Source of the DNA: Massilia eurypsychrophila
GTDB taxonomy: Bacteria > Pseudomonadota > Gammaproteobacteria > Burkholderiales > Burkholderiaceae_D
DNA length: 64,000 nucleotides
NCBI RefSeq assembly: GCF_002760655.1
Contig: NZ_PDOC01000004.1
Span: 124,001 to 188,000, forward strand
Reading direction: 5' to 3'
Position 1 is the stretch's first letter. Each line of letters begins with the position of its first letter. The notes beneath the pieces are model-generated. The model was not told the DNA's origin. It saw nothing but the letters and a program-made list of their open reading frames with translations, and did not search any database. The position numbers and the translations under genes are program-made. Positions 1-8,199 of the stretch are shown piece after piece.

Positions 1-1
1 C

Positions 2-499
2 GTCGGCCAGGACGCCTACCTGAACGTGATCCGCTCCAAGACAGCCAAGCTGTTCGAGGCGGCGGCGCAACTGGGCGCCCTGATCTCCGGCGCCAATGAC
101 GACCAGATCGACGCCGCCGGCGAATACGGCCGCTCGCTCGGCACCGCGTTCCAGCTGATCGACGACGTGCTCGACTATGCCGGCGACGCCGCAGCCATCG
201 GCAAGAACGTCGGCGACGACCTGCGCGAAGGCAAGCCGACCTTGCCACTGATCTACCTGATGGAAAACGGCACGCCGGAGCAGCGCGACCTGGTGCGCAA
301 CTGCATCGAGAACGGCGACGAGCAGCATTTCGAGGCAGTGCTTGCGGCAGTAACCACCAGCGGCGCGCTCGACTACACGCGGCGCGAGGCCGAAGTTGCC
401 GCCCAGCGCGCAGCGGCCGCCATTGCTGGCCTGCCGGAAAGCGAATTCAAGCGAAGCCTGCTGCAACTGTGCGTGTTCGCGGTTGACAGGGACCATTAA
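2..499 (+). CDS. ispB: Polyprenyl (octaprenyl) diphosphate synthase, C-terminal part
   Basis: The frame is open from the window edge to a TAA at 497-499, so only the C-terminal ~165 residues are present. They contain the second aspartate-rich motif of trans-prenyltransferases (LIDDVLDYAGD) followed by the usual GDDLREGKPTLPLIYLM segment. The family condenses isopentenyl diphosphate units onto an allylic primer to make the quinone side chain in the cytosol. The KPTLPLI stretch fits octaprenyl diphosphate synthase better than farnesyl diphosphate synthase, but the chain-length-determining region before the first DDxxD lies outside the window. A tRNA gene follows 38 bp downstream. Confidence 0.9.
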   Translation, partial: VGQDAYLNVIRSKTAKLFEAAAQLGALISGANDDQIDAAGEYGRSLGTAFQLIDDVLDYAGDAAAIGKNVGDDLREGKPTLPLIYLMENGTPEQRDLVRNCIENGDEQHFEAVLAAVTTSGALDYTRREAEVAAQRAAAAIAGLPESEFKRSLLQLCVFAVDRDH

Positions 500-536
500 G
501 CTTTTTACACTAAAACCTCACGTGAATCTCTAGCGT

Positions 537-613
537 CGGGGTGTGGCTCAGCCTGGTAGAGCGCTGCGTTCGGGACGCAGAGGGCGGAGGTTCGAATCCT
601 CTCACCCCGACCA
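537..613 (+). tRNA. tRNA-Pro (anticodon CGG)
   Basis: A complete cloverleaf can be drawn. The acceptor stem is CGGGGTG (537-543) with CACCCCG (603-609), the discriminator is A and the CCA is encoded (611-613). The anticodon stem is CTGCG/CGCAG around the loop TTCGGGA, giving anticodon CGG. The T-arm contains GGTTCGAATCC. Its length of 77 nt is normal for tRNA-Pro. Confidence 0.96.
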
Positions 614-645
614 CTGGACCCTCAGATCTAGTTGCGGATCGGTAC

Positions 646-1233
646 TTAGCTCGCAAGTTCCACAATCGACCTCGCCAGCTTGGCCGGGGTCAGCTGTGAC
701 GGCATCATCATCCAGCGGTCCAGTGCATGGTTTTCGATGCGGACCATGCCGGTGTGCTGCATCAGGTCGGCATCGACGTTCGGATCGGGGTCGAAGTACC
801 CGAGCTTCCGCCGTATGGCGTCGATGCCCTGGCGATCCCCGGTAAGGAAGGTCCAACCTGGTCCTACGCCATGGCGCCGGGCATATGCATGCAGGTCGGC
901 CGGCCGGTCGAGATCGGGCTGAAGCGTGAGGGAATAGAAGAATACGTCTCGGCCCATGCGGTGCCTCAACAGCTTCTGGACCTGGAGCAAGCCTGCCGTA
1001 TTTGGCGGACAGATATTCCGGCAGCTTGCGTACATCATGTTAAATACCAGCACTTTGCTCCCTTTGACCACATCGTCGTAGAAACGCAGCCGTTGTCCCG
1101 TGTGCGTTGCCAGCAGCGGGTTCGGAAATTCGTTGGCGTGAAACTTGGCGGCGTACCGGGAAGCACCGGCCGGCAGCACGGGCAATGCCGCCCCAGCGAC
1201 AGCGGAGGCTATAAAAAATCTTCTGGCAATCAT
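646..1233 (-). CDS. SCO1/SenC-family copper-binding thioredoxin-like protein
   Basis: 195 residues. The N-terminus (MIARRFFIAS...) is a signal sequence with a twin-arginine-like RRFF motif, so export is expected. The mature part carries the SCO copper site: CRNIC with C71 and C75, and a distal histidine H160 in DLMQHTG. SCO proteins deliver copper to, or reduce cysteines of, copper enzymes in the periplasm. The gene lies 26 bp downstream of a multicopper oxidase remnant on the same strand, so it probably once supplied copper to that enzyme or is cotranscribed with it. A role in cytochrome oxidase assembly is the main alternative. Confidence 0.85.
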   Translation of the reverse strand: MIARRFFIASAVAGAALPVLPAGASRYAAKFHANEFPNPLLATHTGQRLRFYDDVVKGSKVLVFNMMYASCRNICPPNTAGLLQVQKLLRHRMGRDVFFYSLTLQPDLDRPADLHAYARRHGVGPGWTFLTGDRQGIDAIRRKLGYFDPDPNVDADLMQHTGMVRIENHALDRWMMMPSQLTPAKLARSIVELAS

Positions 1234-1259
1234 TGCAAGCTCCTCATGGGTGAGGTGGT

Positions 1260-2240
1260 TCAGGGAACGACATCGAAGCGGATCATCATCGCGTGATCCT
1301 CATGCGCCTGCTGGTGGCAGTGCATCATGTAGTTACCCGTAAAGTCGCGAAATTCGACCAGGATTTCCGCCGCATCGCCAGGCAGCAGGGAAAGCACGTC
1401 CTTGCGGCCGCGCCATTCTGGCGGCGGTGGCTTGCCGTCGATGGACAGGATGCGGAAGTCGTCCAGGTGTACATGGATCGGGTGCGCCCAGCCGCCGCTA
1501 TCGCTTTGCAGTTTCCAAATTTCGGGAACGTTCAGCTTGGGAGCCGCGTCGACGCGCTCGGGGTTCCAAAATTTGCCATTGATCGACCATTGCCCGTTGT
1601 TTCGCTCGAATCTGAACGATCGTATGATTTTGGCGGCATTGCGATCGATCGGCGTCAACGCCCGCAGGTAAGCCGGGATGACGCTGTTATCAGGCCTGCG
1701 CGGCCCAACCTCGAAACGGAGCATGCGGATTCCGGGATTGAGCAGTTTGCCGGTCGGTTTCCTGGGATCGATCTGCTCCAGCCTGTTGACCAGGTAGAGC
1801 TTGGTCCCGGGCGGATATTTGGAAAAATCAACGATGATATCGGCGCGCTCGGCCATGCCCAGCAGGATTCTCTGCAGCGTCAATGGCCGCTCGAGCAAAT
1901 TGCCGTCGCTGGCAATGAAGGTAAAGTTGTGGAAACGATCGCTTTCGTCGCCGAGATACATTTCGAAGTAGCGTGCCAGGCTGCCGTTAATAAGCCGGAA
2001 GCGGTATTTGCGACCCTCTGCCTTGAAGTAAGGGTGGACTTTCCCGTTGACGAAGAAGAGGTTGCCGACAAAGCCTTCCGACTCGAACTGGTTATAGCCG
2101 AGATTAACGCCCGAATCGAATTTCTTGTCTTGCAAGATGAGCGGGATGTCATACCTGCCGACACCGCTCGGGAGACGCACTCTGCTTGGCGCCGTTGCAG
2201 CAAACTGCAACTGCTCATGCAGAAGGGTGTTGAGTGAAAA
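1260..2240 (-). pseudogene. 5'-truncated multicopper oxidase (CotA/bilirubin-oxidase type)
   Basis: The open frame begins right after an in-frame TAA at 2243-2241 and encodes the second and third cupredoxin domains of a CotA-like multicopper oxidase (PSGVGRYDIPLILQDK, later HPIHVH). The C-terminal copper cluster is intact: HCHQQAHEDHAMM holds the T1/T2/T3 ligands. The first cupredoxin domain, with its HWHG and HxH trinuclear ligands, is absent. Neither that domain nor a normal start or signal peptide is visible in any frame upstream to 2479. Without half of the trinuclear copper ligands oxidase activity is not expected. A TTG at 2210 could start a fragment, but a deletion relic is more likely. 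Confidence 0.75.
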
Positions 2241-2479
2241 TTACGTTTCATTCCCCTACTTCCGCAGTTCATCGCATCGCTTCGAGGATTCGCGTGCTGG
2301 GGCGGTATTGTCGAACAACTGCAGCAAGAACTCTTCGCGCGCACACAAATATCACATCAAGTAAGCGAACGCGCAGGGTGCTCAATGCACGTAATGGTTG
2401 CGACACAACCCTATCCTGCTCGCTTAAGTTGAGATTTTCGAATTATTACCTACACAACATTGTGAAAGCGATCTGAGCG

Positions 2480-2938
2480 ATGCAAAAGAAAAACGGACGT
2501 TGGCCACTTCAGCTCGGTGGTGTCGTGATATTGGGAGCTGCCATTCTTCACGTAGTAGCACTTTTCTCAGGTCCAGCATTGGTAGAGGCATTGGGATCGC
2601 CTCCGAACATTGTGGAGTCAGCGATGCGGGGGACCTGGCTTGCTCCAGTAGTAATCTCGACTATTGCGATACTTCTCTTCATCGTTGGGTTTTCTGCGTT
2701 ATCCATTGCTGGCAACATTCGCTCGTTACCGTTATCTCGGCCTTTGCTCTACGGCACAGCTGCGGTTCTCATTCTTCGTGCAGCGGCCTTGCCAACTATT
2801 CTCGTAATCGCGCCAACAGTGAGAGCACAGCTCAGCATTTTTGAGATAACGACGGCAATCCTGTGCTTCCTGCTGGGCGGACTGTTGTGGGTCGGCTTAC
2901 GGCGGACCGGGGATCAAGCCGCCACTGTGAATGCTTGA
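2480..2938 (+). CDS. Four-helix integral membrane protein, unknown function (paralogue A)
   Basis: 152 residues with four predicted transmembrane helices (about 12-31, 55-74, 87-107, 120-140). No enzymatic motif is visible. It shares the pattern GxxxHVxAxxxGPA...GxPPxxxxSAxxGTWLAP with the gene at 4354-4800, so the two are tandem paralogues. An IS3-family element now sits between them. The start ATG follows a weak GAGCG. Codon use is less GC-biased than in most of the window. Function not recognised. Confidence 0.65.
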   Translation: MQKKNGRWPLQLGGVVILGAAILHVVALFSGPALVEALGSPPNIVESAMRGTWLAPVVISTIAILLFIVGFSALSIAGNIRSLPLSRPLLYGTAAVLILRAAALPTILVIAPTVRAQLSIFEITTAILCFLLGGLLWVGLRRTGDQAATVNA

Positions 2939-3039
2939 AGCAGTTTCTCGGGAGGCCACAACGGCCGTGAGCTGCTTTAAAGTGAACGGCAGCAGCCGGC
3001 CAGAAGCGGTCGCCCAGGAAAGTCCGCTAGCTGCTGTGG

Positions 3040-3924
3040 TCAAGTAATTTCGGACACGACGATAGGTTCGCGTACTGCCATTTTCCGTTCGTAGACGGCG
3101 GGCGACAAATTGCCCAATGCTGAATTGATGCGTTTGCAGTTGTAGAAGCCGACGATGTAGTCGGTGATGTCGGCCTTGGCCTCGGCGTGATTGGCATATT
3201 GGCGCTGCCAGACACGTTCCATCTTGAGGTTCAAGAAGAAGCGCTCTGCGACTGCATTGTCCCAACAATTTCCCTTGCGGCTCATGCTGCAAACGAAGCC
3301 GTGTTCTGCCAGCAGGTCCTGGTAAAGCTCGCTCGCGTACTGGCTGCCCCGGTCCGAATGGACGACGAGCCCCGGTGCCGACTGCCGCTGTTGAATGGCC
3401 ATGTTCAACGCGTCGCAGACCAGCTTGGCGGGCATGCTCGGCGCCATGGCCCAGCCGACCACCTTGCGCGCGTAAAGGTCCAGCACGGTGGCCAGGTACA
3501 ACCATCCCGCGCCGGTGCGAATGTAGGTGATATCGCTGACGTAAGCCAGATTCGGCGCCGTCGGATTGAACTGCCGATTGAGCACGTTGGCGGCGATCGG
3601 CAAGTCGTGCTTGCTGTCCGTCGTGTGAACGAATTTGCGCTTCCAGACGGGCTTCAATGCCGCCTTGCGCATCAAACTGCGCACCTTGTAGCGCCCGATG
3701 TTGAAGCCTTCGTTGGTCATAGCCGTAACCAACCGACGGCTGCCGTAGCTCTGATGGCTTGCCATGAACGCGGCCTTCAGGTGCACGCTCGCCTTGCAGA
3801 CGACCGGCTTGGCGGAACGACGCTGTGCCTCGTAAAAGCCGGACCGGCTGACGTCCAGGATGCGGCAGCTGTGCTGGACCGGGATGGCCTCCTTTTGCAG
3901 TTGGAGAATGAGCTGATGGATCAT
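3040..3924 (-). CDS. IS3-family transposase OrfB (DDE integrase core)
   Basis: 294 residues. The N-terminal HTH_21-like part (VSRSGFYEAQRR, YGSRRLVTAM) is followed by an rve integrase core. The catalytic triad is visible as D in YVSDITYI, D in VHSDRGSQYAS and E in NCWDNAVAERFF. It is normally made as an OrfAB fusion by -1 frameshifting at an A6G-type slippery site at the end of orfA. In this copy the tract is eight A's (complement of 3955-3962), which places orfB in the +1 rather than the -1 frame relative to orfA. The core looks intact and the gene ends just inside the left inverted repeat. Confidence 0.92.
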   Translation of the reverse strand: MIHQLILQLQKEAIPVQHSCRILDVSRSGFYEAQRRSAKPVVCKASVHLKAAFMASHQSYGSRRLVTAMTNEGFNIGRYKVRSLMRKAALKPVWKRKFVHTTDSKHDLPIAANVLNRQFNPTAPNLAYVSDITYIRTGAGWLYLATVLDLYARKVVGWAMAPSMPAKLVCDALNMAIQQRQSAPGLVVHSDRGSQYASELYQDLLAEHGFVCSMSRKGNCWDNAVAERFFLNLKMERVWQRQYANHAEAKADITDYIVGFYNCKRINSALGNLSPAVYERKMAVREPIVVSEIT

Positions 3925-3925
3925 T

Positions 3926-4222
3926 TCATTTCGCGGGCAAAGAAGGCCGAGGCCTTTTTTTTAAGATGGTCACATCCTGTCTAAGTTGCAGATTTTCCGC
4001 TTCCAGTTGCCGGATCCTTTGCTGCTCTGCGGTGAGCGGTTTGCCGATACCTGGTTGGCCGCTCTGCTCAGCGCCGTACTGGGTCAGCCAGCGGCGGATC
4101 GCGGTCTGACCGATGCTCATGCTTTCGCTGACGTTTTGGATGCTCTGCCCTTGCTCTTTGATCATTCGAACGACTTCCAACTTCAGGATGGGGTCGAATG
4201 TCTTCCGTTTTCTTGTTGCCAT
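3926..4222 (-). CDS. IS3-family transposase OrfA (HTH, leucine zipper), altered C-terminus
   Basis: 98 residues. An N-terminal HTH for end binding (LKLEVVRMIKEQGQSIQNVSESMSIGQTAIRRWL) is followed by a short leucine-zipper segment (IRQLEAENLQLRQDVTILKK). IS3 OrfA proteins usually end LKKASAFFA. Here the zero frame instead reads LKKRPRPSLPAK, while the expected ASAFFAREMK tail lies in the -1 frame after the A8 tract. This suggests the slippery tract changed length in this copy (A6 or A9 expected), which would disturb OrfAB production unless polymerase slippage on the homopolymer compensates. Confidence 0.88.
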   Translation of the reverse strand: MATRKRKTFDPILKLEVVRMIKEQGQSIQNVSESMSIGQTAIRRWLTQYGAEQSGQPGIGKPLTAEQQRIRQLEAENLQLRQDVTILKKRPRPSLPAK

Positions 4223-4353
4223 GTATTACTCCTCAGATGGTGGATTTTCCACCTATTGAGGTGTCCGGGCAAATTAGACCACAGCAAGCAAGTTTTTAGT
4301 TTCGCCTTGAAACTCCGCACATCTTTACCTCAAACTTCTTGGTGGCTTGCACG

Positions 4354-4800
4354 ATGAAGAATATCCATGTCCGCTTTACCTTCTTCTCGCTCGCGATTTC
4401 CCTGCTCGGCGTCGCAATCCACGTCGCAGCCATCATCGGAGGGCCCGCCTGGTGTGCGTTCTTCGGCGCGCCGCCTCAGGTCCTGGCTTCCGCACAAGAC
4501 GGTACATGGTTGGCACCCCTCTCCACAGCTGGCATTGCGATTCTGATGGGTATCTGTGCCCTGTATGCCTGTTCGGCCCTCGGATTGGTGCCGCGCTTAC
4601 CTTTGCTCCGGACGATGCTGGCAGGAATAGCGGCGGTTTGTCTGCTTCGCGCACTCGCACTCGTCCCTTTCGCGTTCATCCATCCTCAGCTGATCAATGT
4701 GTTTGAAGTCGTCGCCGCCTTAACCTGGGGAACTGCAGGGATTGGCTTCATCGCCGGATATCTGATGAGCAAAAGCACGCTAGCTGCCTCCCGTGCCTGA
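4354..4800 (+). CDS. Four-helix integral membrane protein, unknown function (paralogue B)
   Basis: 148 residues from the ATG at 4354, chosen because GGTGG lies 8 bp upstream. A TTG at 4339 is a poorer alternative. Four hydrophobic segments are predicted. It shares with the protein at 2480-2938 the positions GxxxHVxAxxxGPAxxxxxGxPPxxxxSAxxGTWLAPxxxxxIAIL, so they are paralogues. The IS3 element inserted 68 bp upstream probably separated this gene from a shared promoter or provides read-through. No recognised function. Confidence 0.65.
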   Translation: MKNIHVRFTFFSLAISLLGVAIHVAAIIGGPAWCAFFGAPPQVLASAQDGTWLAPLSTAGIAILMGICALYACSALGLVPRLPLLRTMLAGIAAVCLLRALALVPFAFIHPQLINVFEVVAALTWGTAGIGFIAGYLMSKSTLAASRA

Positions 4801-4958
4801 CTTGCCCTCGGACCGCCAGCTGCGTTTCTCCCGATGGGACGTCGGCTACAGGCCAGTTCTGGTCTCGTCCGCGGCGACACGATCTACAGCGGATAGTTAC
4901 AATTGAACAGCTGCTTTCGAGCAAACCTCAACTGTTCACCGCATAGGAATCAATAACA

Positions 4959-5432
4959 ATGACAAATCGCAGCCTGCTCTATTCCGCTCTGATCGGCGCC
5001 GTCGCAAGCGCGCGCTCGATGACCCCGATGGCCACTATCGCGGCGGCACGGCTTGCCGACCGTCCGACCCCCGGGGGAGTTGTCCTCCTCGACCGCCCAC
5101 TGTTCAAGTACGGTGCGATGGCCATGGGCGCCGCTGAACTGCTCGGTGACAAAATGAAGTCGGCGCCTGATCGCACCGTATTTCTGGGACTGTTGGCGCG
5201 CGTGATGAGCGCTGGCATCGCCGGCGCGGCACTGGCGCCAGCGGGCCGCGAGAAGGCTGGCGCGGCGGTCGCGATCGCAACCGCCGTTCCGCTTGCCTAC
5301 CTGACACTTGCCGGGCGCAAGCAAGCCATGGCGCGTATCGGCCAGACCCGCAGCGGACTGATTGAAGACGCCCTGATCGTGGCCGCGGGTGCGACGGTCG
5401 TGGCGCTGGCAACGCGATCGCGACTCGGTTAG
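4959..5432 (+). CDS. DUF4126-family membrane protein (intact copy)
   Basis: 157 residues, starting MTNRSLLYSALIGAVASARSMTPMA, the ARSMTP signature of DUF4126-type proteins. Hydrophobic Ala/Gly-rich segments at about 6-22, 80-95, 100-118 and 135-150 suggest a small inner-membrane protein. Function is unknown. Two further copies of the same gene occur downstream (7684-8082 and 8200-8442), both broken. The last ~270 bp of copies one and two are nearly identical, including the 3' flank with the GGGTCTGACC repeat, so the duplication appears recent. Confidence 0.75.
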   Translation: MTNRSLLYSALIGAVASARSMTPMATIAAARLADRPTPGGVVLLDRPLFKYGAMAMGAAELLGDKMKSAPDRTVFLGLLARVMSAGIAGAALAPAGREKAGAAVAIATAVPLAYLTLAGRKQAMARIGQTRSGLIEDALIVAAGATVVALATRSRLG

Positions 5433-5452
5433 CCCGCGCGCCGGTAACAGCA

Positions 5453-5526
5453 GGGGTCTGACCGAACTCTGGGTCAGACCGAGGGCCAGACCGCGGATTT
5501 GCTGGCGCCACCACGGACTCCGGGGT
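5453..5526. repeat. GGGTCTGACC palindrome cluster, copy 1
   Basis: Just after the DUF4126 stop the sequence reads GGGGTCTGACC, then GGGTCAGACC, then GGCCAGACC and finally GGGGTCTGA. These are half-sites of a palindromic motif that recurs at 8102-8175, 27039-27077, 33936-34031 and 57580-57605. They can form hairpins at the gene end and are REP-like. Confidence 0.7.
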
Positions 5527-5593
5527 CTGATACTAATGCCGTTGCGAGCCCCTGATAACGAGATGAGCTTGCCTAACCCGCACCTGCTGCGGT

Positions 5594-6424
5594 TCACGTT
5601 CCGGTCATGCACAACCTCGTGGCATCGACAGCGTTAGTTTTAGGATGCCAAGGCGCCGGTTCAACCGTCGGCGCGTCCCGAGCCACCATAGCTTGGAGAA
5701 ACGGGCGATCTCGCAGTTCGACCATCCGTCCCTTGATTGATACCGCGCCTTGCTGGTTGAACCGCGCGACGAGCCTGCTGACGCTTGCCAAGGTGGTTCC
5801 AAGATAGCTGCCGATATCGCCCCGCGACATCCCTAATCGAAACGACTTATCCGAATACCCGAAGTGCGCATACTTTTCGCCTAGTGTCAGCAAGAAGCTG
5901 GCAAAGTGCTCTTCCATCGACGCCGTTGCTAACATGAAAGAACGGTCGTATTCATGGTTGAGCACCTCGCTGATGCGCCGGAAGAATTGACTTTGCATTG
6001 CCGGCTCACCACTCGTTACTCCAGCCATCGCCGCAACAGGAATTTCGCAAACCTCGCTATCTTCCAGTGCGGTGAGGCGAAAGCTGTGGCGCCCTGTCGC
6101 TATCGCATCCAAGCCCACCAGGTCGCCGGACATATGGAAACCCGCCACGCGACCCTCGCTGAGATCGCCACCGACAAGCTTGAACTGCCCGAAACGAACG
6201 ACAAACAGCATTCCTAGCTTGTCCCCCCTGCGATACAAGCTCGCGCCGCGCGCGACACGACGCTTCCCTTGCACAAGCTGCTCAAATTCCATCACCTGTC
6301 GGGCAGTGAAATTACGAGGCATACATGTCTTGCGTAACGGGCAAGAACCGCAACCGCCACTGGGCGCTGTCTTTGTGTCAGCCTGCAAGAGATTAAACAA
6401 CGATGTAGGAGTAGCCACATTCAT
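5594..6424 (-). CDS. FNR-type [4Fe-4S] transcriptional regulator (Crp/Fnr family)
   Basis: 276 residues. The N-terminus has the FNR cluster ligands C25-x2-C28-x5-C34 and a fourth cysteine, C126, matching the E. coli FNR set C20/C23/C29/C122 in spacing. A cNMP-binding-type beta-roll (about 55-140), a dimer helix and a C-terminal HTH (about 196-222) follow. It should sense oxygen and control anaerobic or microaerobic genes. In the recognition helix S216 and R217 correspond to E. coli S212/R213, but A213 replaces E209, a base-contacting residue, so the target site may differ from TTGAT-N4-ATCAA. The C-terminus extends about 35 residues beyond the HTH. GAGGGA precedes the ATG closely. Confidence 0.85.
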   Translation of the reverse strand: MNVATPTSLFNLLQADTKTAPSGGCGSCPLRKTCMPRNFTARQVMEFEQLVQGKRRVARGASLYRRGDKLGMLFVVRFGQFKLVGGDLSEGRVAGFHMSGDLVGLDAIATGRHSFRLTALEDSEVCEIPVAAMAGVTSGEPAMQSQFFRRISEVLNHEYDRSFMLATASMEEHFASFLLTLGEKYAHFGYSDKSFRLGMSRGDIGSYLGTTLASVSRLVARFNQQGAVSIKGRMVELRDRPFLQAMVARDAPTVEPAPWHPKTNAVDATRLCMTGT

Positions 6425-7683
6425 ATTCCCTCACAAATATATATACTGCAAGGTGCATTCAATTACCCGTTGACAAGAAGATTTCCTATCAACACTGAAT
6501 GCACGATAAGTAATCAGATGAAATAGTGCTGGAGTTGGGCTTGGTTTTGCCCAGACGCTACTCGGCAGCACAGCTCTTTATAGGAGTGGCTTGCGTCATG
6601 ACAAATATAGCGCATAAATACGCACTCTCTATCGCTTAATTGCAGAGGCACCGAAATGAGCGAAAATACAACCAAGTGTTACTATTTTTAACATATGAAG
6701 TTGACGCATGTTGGAATATACCCATTGCGAGCGGTTTTATTGCTCCGCGGGAATTTCGATTGTCATAGCCTAAAATTTCGATGCCGGAAAAAACGACATA
6801 TTACTTTCGCTCAAATGCAGGCGTAATAAATTTGCTCATGGGACTCATAATTCTCGTTAAATTGCGTCTGGTCAAAAAAAATCGAACGTCAGAGCGATAA
6901 AATGATCCCCTGCTTGTGAGTAAGAGGAGACAAACAGAATTAACGTCCGCAGAGGCGTTACTACCGGGGCCGGCGGTCGGGAAATATACCGGCACCAACA
7001 ACTTTATCGAAAAAATTTGCGCAATCCAAAAGTGTGCGCTGCTCGAAACGGGAAAGCGCCGGTATCCTGAATTGGCTCGCCCATTCGCAGCTCTGCCGAT
7101 CGCGAGAACTATAGGAATACAAAACGCGTATAAAAAACGCGCACCGCTTGAGGCCGATAAATGACAGCATCAGCCGATCCTGCTAGCGAGGCGGCCTCAA
7201 GTATTAACTGCAAACTTGAGGTATTTGTTACCCACAATGTCCTCAAACCTGATCCTAATATGTAGGAATGGACTAAAATCTCGCCATTTATCCCCTGCCC
7301 CAGTTCCAAAAAACTGATGATGAAATTTTTGAGGCCCTGGTTGATTCCAAACGACTCGATTCCGAGACGGCACATGGTCAGCTTCTGAAACACCTCGCTG
7401 CAATTATGCTTTTGAGATCATCATCTGTCTTTTGCACGTTCGCAGGCCAACGGAAAGACGATGACCAGTGCAACAATCAAAGTTATCCGAATTAGTTGTT
7501 GTAGGTTGATGAATGGATGCATTTTTACGGTGGGATAGCTGATGTCGCTATTCCGGTAACTTATTACTGTAATGATAAACGGAACGCCGACTTCCAAGCC
7601 ACGATAACCATTATCGATGCAAGTATCTCGGCAATTGATAATAGTGGCTGCAATTTGATAGCCGACGCGACGTTTACACCTGC
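6425..7683. other. AT-rich intergenic region without a convincing gene
   Basis: About 1.26 kb with clearly lower GC than the surroundings. Open frames here are short and have no family resemblance. The only weak candidate is a 33-residue minus-strand frame (7522 to 7421, MHPFINLQQLIRITLIV..) with one hydrophobic segment but no ribosome-binding site. The promoter of the divergent FNR-like gene should lie near 6430-6475, where TATATATA and TTGTCA-like hexamers occur on the minus strand. The base composition suggests acquired DNA or a heavily decayed region. Confidence 0.5.
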
Positions 7684-8082
7684 ATGACTCCTCGCAGCCT
7701 GCTTTTCCGCCCTGAACGGTACGGTTGCAAGCGCGCGGTCGATGTGCCGATGGCCACCATCGCCGCGGCTCGGCCATTGGGTCGCTGAATCGCTCGGTGA
7801 CGAGATAAAGTCGGCGCCCGACCGCACCGTATTTCTCGGGCGTTGGCGCGCTTGATGAGTGCGGGGATCGCTGGCGCGGCACTGGCGCCAGCGGGCCGCG
7901 AGAAGGCTGGCGCGGCGGTCGCGATCGCAACCGCCGTTCCGCTTGCCTACCTGACACTTGCCGGTCGCAAGCAAGCCATCGCGCGTATCGGCCAGACCCG
8001 CAGCGGACTGGTTGAAGACGCGCTGATCGGGGCCGCGGGTGCGACGGTCGTGGCGCTGGCAACGCGATCGCGACTCGGCTAG
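7684..8082 (+). pseudogene. DUF4126-family gene, decayed copy 2
   Basis: The ATG at 7684 begins MTPRSLLF, clearly related to the start of the intact gene at 4959. Small deletions then shift the frame, and it meets a TGA at about 7786. From about 7815 the sequence again matches the intact copy almost base for base, through MSAGIAGAALAPAGREKAG to the stop at 8080-8082. The 3' flank, including GGTAACAGCAGGGGTCTG, is also shared with copy 1. Confidence 0.8.
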
Positions 8083-8101
8083 CCGGCGCACCGGTAACAG
8101 C

Positions 8102-8175
8102 AGGGGTCTGCCCCGAACTCTGGGCCAGACCCCGGATCTGCTGGCGCTGCCAACTCCGGGTCCGACCCCAAGGGA
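8102..8175. repeat. GGGTCTGACC palindrome cluster, copy 2
   Basis: The sequence after the second DUF4126 copy reads GGGGTCTGCCCCG, then GGGCCAGACCCCGG and then GGGTCCGACCCC. It is the diverged counterpart of 5453-5526 and was probably copied together with the DUF4126 gene. Confidence 0.6.
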
Positions 8176-8199
8176 AGAAACGGGTCAGCCCCCTTCGGC

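Larger units (their letters stand above)
3032..4286 (-). mobile_element. IS3-family insertion sequence, 1255 bp
   Basis: The ends are imperfect inverted repeats. The left starts TGCTGTGGTC and continues to CGGACAC near 3056; the right runs from GTGTCCG (4261) to GACCACAGCA. The tips are TG...CA. A 3-bp direct repeat, AGC, flanks the element (3029-3031 and 4287-4289), the usual IS3-family target duplication. Inside, on the minus strand, are an orfA with a helix-turn-helix and leucine-zipper region and an orfB with a DDE integrase core. The insertion is intergenic between two paralogous membrane-protein genes. Confidence 0.92.

Noticed and set aside
6473-6495. TTGAC...ATCAA-like sequence upstream of the FNR-like gene as an FNR box
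   Set aside because: The half-sites are too far apart (TTGACAAG...CTATCAA) to match TTGAT-N4-ATCAA.
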